64,000 nucleotides of DNA, taken from Metallyticus violacea. Its lineage: Eukaryota; Arthropoda; Insecta; Mantodea; Metallyticidae. Shown in pieces: positions 58,217 through 64,000 of this stretch (within the stretch, counting starts at the first letter, position 1; every line of letters begins with the position of its first letter). The stretch is taken from contig CM060846.1 of the NCBI GenBank assembly GCA_030762175.1, positions 183,078,041 to 183,142,040 of the forward strand, in the 5' to 3' direction. The notes below the pieces were generated by a model. It was given only the letters and a program-made list of their open reading frames with translations. It did not search any database and had not been told where the DNA came from. A program made the position numbers and the translations under genes.

Positions 58217-60717
58217 ACACCGCGTTGTCAGTTCTAAAATATCTGTGCAATGAGCACAGTATTAAAACAAACAAAAACAATTAACTAAATGTCAAAAACA
58301 ATAAGCATGTTTCTCAGAATGTGCAGTTATGGTAGCAAGGAGATAGAAATTGCCCAAAATTACCTAAATCATTAGAATACAAATTTGATGATTGGAACAG
58401 CCGATTTTATCAATTTATTTAATTGATGATGATTATTATTATTATAATGTTATTACTGCTGGAACAAATGAATGGGTGAAAATGCATTGGAGACAGAAAT
58501 AAATAGGAGGGGACTAAATAAGTATGCTGCCTTTTCCCCATATTCAAGTAAATGCTGACATAGGAATAGTTCTATGAAAAGTTCTGCGAAAAGTACAATA
58601 AAATATTTGTCCAAATATTTTATGTAAATATATTTTAAAGAAATCAAACAATATATCATTAATTTATAAATTATAATCTGTGAAATATTTACATTCTTCA
58701 CGTTTAAAACTCTTTAATGTGTATATAAATTGAAAGATAAATAGAATGAATAAATATTCAACAACGTTAATGTTAAGCAAGATACTTTATCGTCTATAAA
58801 AATGCAGCAGCAGACATTTGTGACTTCAGAAATTTACTTTCCGTTTACTGCATTCATAAAAATTTGGAAGTGTTCAAATATAAGCATAGAACTAAATATT
58901 ATACACAGCGTCTCCTCTCTTATTTAAAAACAATTTATTAGACGTAAGTGTAACAACAGTTATTTTTGCACCAAAGTATATTGCGAACAGAAGTTTCATC
59001 AATTGCTTGAACATTCTCTATAATATTCCCGCAGCAAGCGCATCTTTATTTTCAGCTAGGCAGCTATCTTGTTGGCTATTTCTTAAATTTTCTTGCAGTT
59101 TTTTTCATAAAACTCTTCATTTAAATAAAAAATATGGCATTTTAGTAATATTATGGTCATATTTTACACTTTAAACACTTTCAAATACTGATATAGAAAA
59201 ACGTATGTACGTTAGAACTAATGCTAAAACAACGTGACGGGCAATGTCCATACCAACATATTTTTTACAAATCGAATTTAAGATATAAAAAATTGTGCTT
59301 TTTGTGTACACACGCATGATTGAATACACATTTACAACATTCTTTAACTTAGAAACGGCTACACAAGTTGTTGACTGTAAAGGGCACAATAATTATATTA
59401 TTCACTAACAATGTGGAATCATTGTAAGATATGGAATATTTGCTGGTAGCTCTGAAATAATCATTTAAGATGTATCTGCTGTACTTATTTTTATATTCTG
59501 AGTTGATCGTATATTAATACAACTTAGGCAAGCTTAATTTGTTTCCATCAGTAGTAAATATCCCTCCTGGGCTGATTCGGCTAACGATATTTCTGCCGCT
59601 AGATGGCGCAGTGCGCTTTTTCAATTTTCCCCTCCAGGTGGTGAGGGGTAGCTGTCGTCTGGTGTTAGAAATGTCGTTAGTCAAAGAAACCATGTAAGGA
59701 CATTTTTTATTTTTAAATTAAAATACTTTTACGAAAGTATTAGGTACAAAAATGGCGAACTTTGTAAGTTACGTGCGGCAAAACAGTAAACCGAACAGGA
59801 ATTAAGGAAACTTATGGGAGAAGCGTTTGGTAACAAAACTGCAATCTAAGGAAGTGGTGGTGGGGGAAGTAGCTAGTGGCCAAACTGTGCCCTAAATGAT
59901 TAAGGTTATGTTTGGAAGCGATGGTGATAACGCTTGCCGCATAAACATTTTTATTCACCGCTGTTTTTATCACAATGGTAAAAACTGTACAAACGCTCAA
60001 ATTGTTAACACACAAAAAAACTGATTAAAAGATTTCCTGCACTAAAAATGTTTTAAAATATGTAGTATAGGTCGCTTTGGTAAACGTTATACAATCACCA
60101 TCGTCATTATCTTCTCGTAGCTGCTTTCGGTTTGATCGTCAAAGAGTGCGGTGACGCAGGTGAGTATCATGTGAAAAAAGTAGTAGTTGAGGCGTTCCTG
60201 ACGGGATGGATATGGAGAATACAAAATCACCGATAGCAACGGTGGAAAAGTACCCCGCCGACGTGACCTTGTTGTCTAGGGCTGACGTGGAGAATAAACA
60301 TTGTTTCACGTTGAAAAAAGAAGTTACCCTGCAAAAAAGATGTTATAATGCAAAAAGAAATGCTCAAAAAGATGTTATATTGAGATCAAATCATATTTTC
60401 ACACATTGAATGACCTTTAATGAAGAAAAACATATGTTAGAGCCAAAAAAAACTGTTTAATATTGCAAAAAAATGATGTTACGTGAAAAAATAGTATTTA
60501 GGACTCCGCGAGGTACATACCCTCTCTATTATGTTGTAAGTAAAAACTAATTTAGCACAACATGTTCCATTTACTGTTTTTTCCCCTTTTACCCTTTAAT
60601 AGAATTTATAGTGCTCGGTAACGACCATTTACGATTTACTTTAATTGTGTGTGTGGTATTTTCACGCACATTTCAAAGTAATTCCTTTTAACTTTAATTT
60701 ATTTAGGTTAAGCGACA

Positions 60718-61010
60718 TAATATGTTTCCCCCATTACCTACTAATGACATTTAGAACGGTTTGCTAATGTTGTATACGATGTTCTCTTTTCATTACGTGA
60801 CACCTATTTTCACTAAAACGCATTGCAAAGGAATTTTTAAGTATATTTTATGAATTAAGTTCCATAATAGGTTTTCTCCTTCACTTGCTAATGGCATTGA
60901 GAATGGTTTGCTATTGTTTCATTCGCACACTTTTGAAATTTATTACTTAATTTAACTTTAAGTTTAAATATCTAAGTACTATTAAAAGGTTTCCCCCTTC
61001 AGATGCTAAA
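60718..61010. repeat. Degenerate long-period tandem repeat
   Basis: Blocks of the type TTTCYCCCTTCACTTGCTAA then GAATGGTTTGCTA start near 60722, 60869 and 60988, so the period is about 118-148 bp. TAATATGTTTCCCCC, TAATAGGTTTTCTCC and AAAAGGTTTCCCCC are the clearest equivalents. Only two to three units are visible. Confidence 0.5.
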
Positions 61011-61577
61011 GCGCTTTACAGTGCCTCATCCCTTCACTCCGTTAACGGCCTGAAATGTAAGACCGGTGATCGGCACTTAGGCGCATAAAACCAAGCTCAT
61101 GACGTCACTGAAAAATGAAAAGTCATGCGGAATAAAAACAGCGAACGCGACTGTCATGTTACCAGAGCATCTCGTGGCTTTGAATTGTACCAATCAACAC
61201 CAATTCTATTCTGCATTCATTCCTTAACGAGCCCGCAAAGTTACCAATATATCTTCCGTCGGCAACAGGCCTGCCATGAATACCCACATGACTTCCGTTG
61301 ACACCGCTAGGGGTGGCGACAAGACATATCTACTAGACCTTACTTTGAAACCAAGAATTGCAATTACCAACCATAGACAGAGGATGGAAAAAAAATATTC
61401 GGGGTATTCCGAAACGGACATCTTAGTGAATTCGACGAACAAATATACGGTTCCGCAACAACGAATTTCTAAAATTTTCTTGAATTTTTAACATTCGAGC
61501 ACAAATATTTGTTTAACAACAGTCCGGATTTATAAGGAATCGCCATTCATAACAGGCTTCCTAATAGGTCATTTAAC

Positions 61578-64000
61578 ATGATAGTACATATTTTCGATCA
61601 AGTGAATTGCGAGGCCATATTAAAAGCAGTTGCAAAAGTAATGCATAGCAATAGGGTTTTTCTATTGTACAGGCCACTAAAATTTCCTGTATTTGGACAA
61701 ATGATGTATCGGTTCCGGGCTTAAAACACTGTAATGACCGTAGTGAAAACCAGGTGATGATCAATTACAAAAAAGATCATTTATATTTAGCTAGAACCAT
61801 TGCCGTTTGTAAAGCATTCATTGATTGCAATATAAATTATAAAACGATAAAGCGGTTTGAATTTATAGAAAAACAAAAGGCTGTGCAGCTGTGCGAGAGC
61901 AAAGGAAAATCCGATGGACCGTTTACTCTCGACAATTTGAGGTGGTACTAAAAGTCTATTCTACCACAGGTGTTGGGGATCACAACGAGAAAAATGTGTT
62001 CTATAAGTCAAAAATGAAGAATGAGAAGCACATTCATCAAATATTGCACGATGGGCATTTTATTGTATTTGTGAACCTAAACGTTGCCTTCAAATGTCAA
62101 TGGTATTGCCAAAATTGAATTTTACCTAACCAAATAAAGAACTACATCAGTGAAAACTAAACTGCACCAAGTATCGCCAGCAGTTCCCACCGAAATTTGA
62201 TAGATACGTGAGCTGGGATTTCAACTGGCAAAAAGATTTTAATTAACATATAATTAAATGAAATTATTACGCAAAAACCAAGTCTGTGTGCGACGTGGAA
62301 AAGGTTTGCCCTTCGTGTAATAAACTTGTGAATATGAGGCTTAGAAAAACTACTCCTCAGTGCATGGAAATATATTGTATCAAATGTAAGATTCATATGA
62401 ATGCCTAACATAAGTTTTACATTCAGCCGTGCAATTCGACCAATTGTATATAGATCTTTATAATCATGTTCATACATTTCGAGTGTATGAGTACACTCCT
62501 CATAATGGAAAGGTGGGTGTTTATGAACATGTACTTTATTTGTGCGTGCTGTATCAAGACTAAAACTTGTCCAATTGCCATCCTCACAAGATGCCATATT
62601 GCATGCAGTGTTGTGTGAACGAATGATTGTTTGACAATCCCGTGAAACTGTTGTTTGATCACATCACGCAACCCGGTTTAAATTGGGCACAGGAACTCAT
62701 CATGAACGGAAGTTAAATTTACAACATAAAGTGTGAAAGTGTGACATTTCTAGACTCACTGAATTTCATTCCTATGTCACTGTCACACTTATTAAACATC
62801 TTTGAACTCCTCGAATACAAAGATTATTTTCCATATATATTCCACACTAAATAAAACAAAAAGTATATGGGTCGTGTACCGGATCAGAAATACAACCGTA
62901 CTGATGATTGAGTATAGAAGCCCGCAAAACCTGCGAACAGTGGAATAATGAGGTACCCGAAAATTCCCTTTTTAACATGAGAAAAGAAATGGTAACTTAC
63001 TGTAAAATAGAATTATTTCTATTGAATCTAGGAGTTTCAAATTTTAGATAATAATTCACAGACGAGAACAGTATTGACCTCGGTTATAGAATGCGCAATC
63101 ATGCATGAACGTGTGCAGGAGGCGGTTCATACCCGGAAATAAAATTCCGCTATTTCCAGGAGGTGGGTATTCCTTAGCTGATAAACAATTACGAATAGCA
63201 TGCATCTGAATTTCTTGATTGTTGCAACAACAATCTATTATCATACATCTTTTTTTAGATGTAGAGAAGTTACAATTTTAGGCCATGAAGTGGATGAGTG
63301 CAAAGAAGACAAATGTGTCTAATTCTTTCATGGGTGTTTCTATCACAGAAATACACGCTCGGTGTTATTCAGCATGGGTAATGAAACCATAGCCTCCAGG
63401 CATGAAGACACCCAAAGGATCACAAAAATGGTGAAAGACGCTCGCTACTATGTGACCTAAATCTGGGAATTTAAGTTTAATACTATGATTAAGGTTGACG
63501 GGACTCTGGCAGAGTTGGTCAAATATTTTCCACACCCAGATCCCCTCAATTCCTGAATTGCCTTTTTTTGGAGGCCGTACAAATTGTACGCCAACCTCCT
63601 GCGAGGCTTTCTTTTGGTGACATGAAAATGTGTTATTATGACGTGTGCAGTTTGTACCCGTTTGTCAATAAGGCCAAAGCCTACACCGTGGGCAATGCTA
63701 AAATCCAAGTGGATAAATATACAAATTTGAAAATTTACAGGGTGGTAACGTAAAACGTAAAATTCTTCTCCCGTACCATCCCATCTTGCAATCGCGCAAC
63801 AACAGTAACCTTATATTTCCGCTGTATCGCGCATACACAGAGATGGAAAATCAGGACACTTGCTCTCATACACATGATGAAAGATATATGATATCTGGGT
63901 CGTGGACAAGAATAAAGTCGCACTACAGGAAGATTATAGGGTGATCCGTGTATATGAAAAATGGGAATATGACACTGTAAGCTTCTACCACTGGTGAAAA
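61578..64000 (+). pseudogene. Polinton/Maverick-type family B DNA polymerase, multiply broken, open at right edge
   Basis: Plus-strand segments in several frames lie in the order of the protein-primed family B DNA polymerase of Polinton (Maverick) elements. N-terminal part: KVMHSNRVFLL (near 61640), then DHLYLARTIAVCKAFID and GPFTLDNLRWY (61775-61948), then HQILHDGHFIVFV (about 62030). A cysteine-rich block follows: CPSCNKLV and CMEIYCIKCK (62300-62370). The exonuclease-type block DSLNFIPMSLSHLL and YFPYIFHTK is at about 62753-62860, and CEQWNNEVPENSLFNMRKEM near 62930. GHEVDECKE, a stop and FFHGCFYH are near 63280-63345; IWEFKFNTM near 63460. The palm motif YYDVCSLYPFVNK is near 63632-63670. 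CSHTHDERYMISGSW near 63860, and IRVYEKWEY near 63945, follow it. At least six frame changes and many stops make it dead. Motif A keeps its Asp (DVCSLYP). The remaining C-terminal palm/thumb would lie past the window. The 146-codon minus-strand frame at 62157-62597 is antisense to this and not a separate gene. Assignment is by recalled motif order. Confidence 0.78.

Larger units (their letters stand above)
55420..61577. other. No recognised gene
   Basis: The GC-richer segments at about 55600-55880 and 56780-56950 contain no recognised domain. The open frame at 55606-55941 (111 codons, start MITNSPAPHYLSGNFLVHHF) lacks a family and overlaps splice-like signals (TTTCAG at 55665, GTATGG at 55675) without a coherent exon. 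Other frames are 60-80 codons and random. A stretch at 59745-59990 resembles, weakly, the repeat at 45.1-46.0 kb. Confidence 0.45.

Noticed and set aside
62157..62597. 146-codon minus-strand open frame
   Set aside because: The plus strand of the same stretch carries ordered family B polymerase blocks (CPSCNKLV, CMEIYCIKCK), so this is an antisense shadow.
1..64000. CRISPR array, operon, prophage or other prokaryotic system
   Set aside because: No spaced direct repeats of CRISPR form, no ribosome-binding sites with consecutive genes, and the content is plainly eukaryotic.

Overview
The window looks like an AT-rich, intron- or intergenic-type stretch of a large animal genome, most likely an arthropod and probably an insect. 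Reasons: no prokaryotic gene organisation; many long microsatellites; tRNA-derived SINEs with target-site duplications; decayed mariner, Tigger/pogo, Mutator-like, hAT-like and LINE relics; and a decayed Polinton/Maverick DNA polymerase at the right edge. I found no intact host protein-coding gene. Almost all open frames are 60-130 codons, as expected by chance, or are shadows of repeats. The species cannot be fixed from the sequence alone.

Layout. 1-5 kb: a Mutator-like transposase pseudogene on the minus strand (about 2.47-4.08 kb) with fragments of a tRNA-derived SINE (called SINE-A here) on both sides. 7.9-10.1 kb: a decayed LINE reverse transcriptase, an ATT microsatellite and a SINE-B copy with a perfect 14-bp target-site duplication. 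11.3-12.6 kb: a nearly full-length mariner, minus strand, frameshifted. 14.9-17.8 kb: a SINE-B copy abutting a perfect 21-bp hairpin, then a Tigger-like element carrying a nested SINE-A and a SINE-B remnant, then a third SINE type (SINE-C). 17.8-34.5 kb: mostly featureless AT-rich DNA with scattered SINE-A and SINE-B copies. 34.5-35.6 kb: a TAG-rich triplet array interrupted by a SINE-A. 39-43 kb: more SINEs, a 20-bp minisatellite and a compound microsatellite. 45-48.3 kb: degenerate tandem repeats, a fourth tRNA-like SINE head, a possible solo LTR containing a minisatellite, and the 3' end of a second mariner of the same family as the first. 49.4-55.4 kb: transposase fragments (IS630/Tc1/mariner-type and hAT-like), an AAT array and SINE-A. 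61.6-64 kb: the Polinton-type family B DNA polymerase pseudogene, running off the right edge.

The genes do not work together as a pathway. The window is a record of successive transposition: DNA transposons are the older layer, and SINE-A and SINE-B are younger insertions into them and into microsatellites. Both major SINE families have pol III box A/box B heads. SINE-A and SINE-C also share a GGG(A)CGTTAAAC tail motif, which suggests a common LINE partner. I did not find a convincing new biological system. The most useful leads are the SINE families, the phased 20-bp minisatellite, the perfect hairpin and the Polinton edge.
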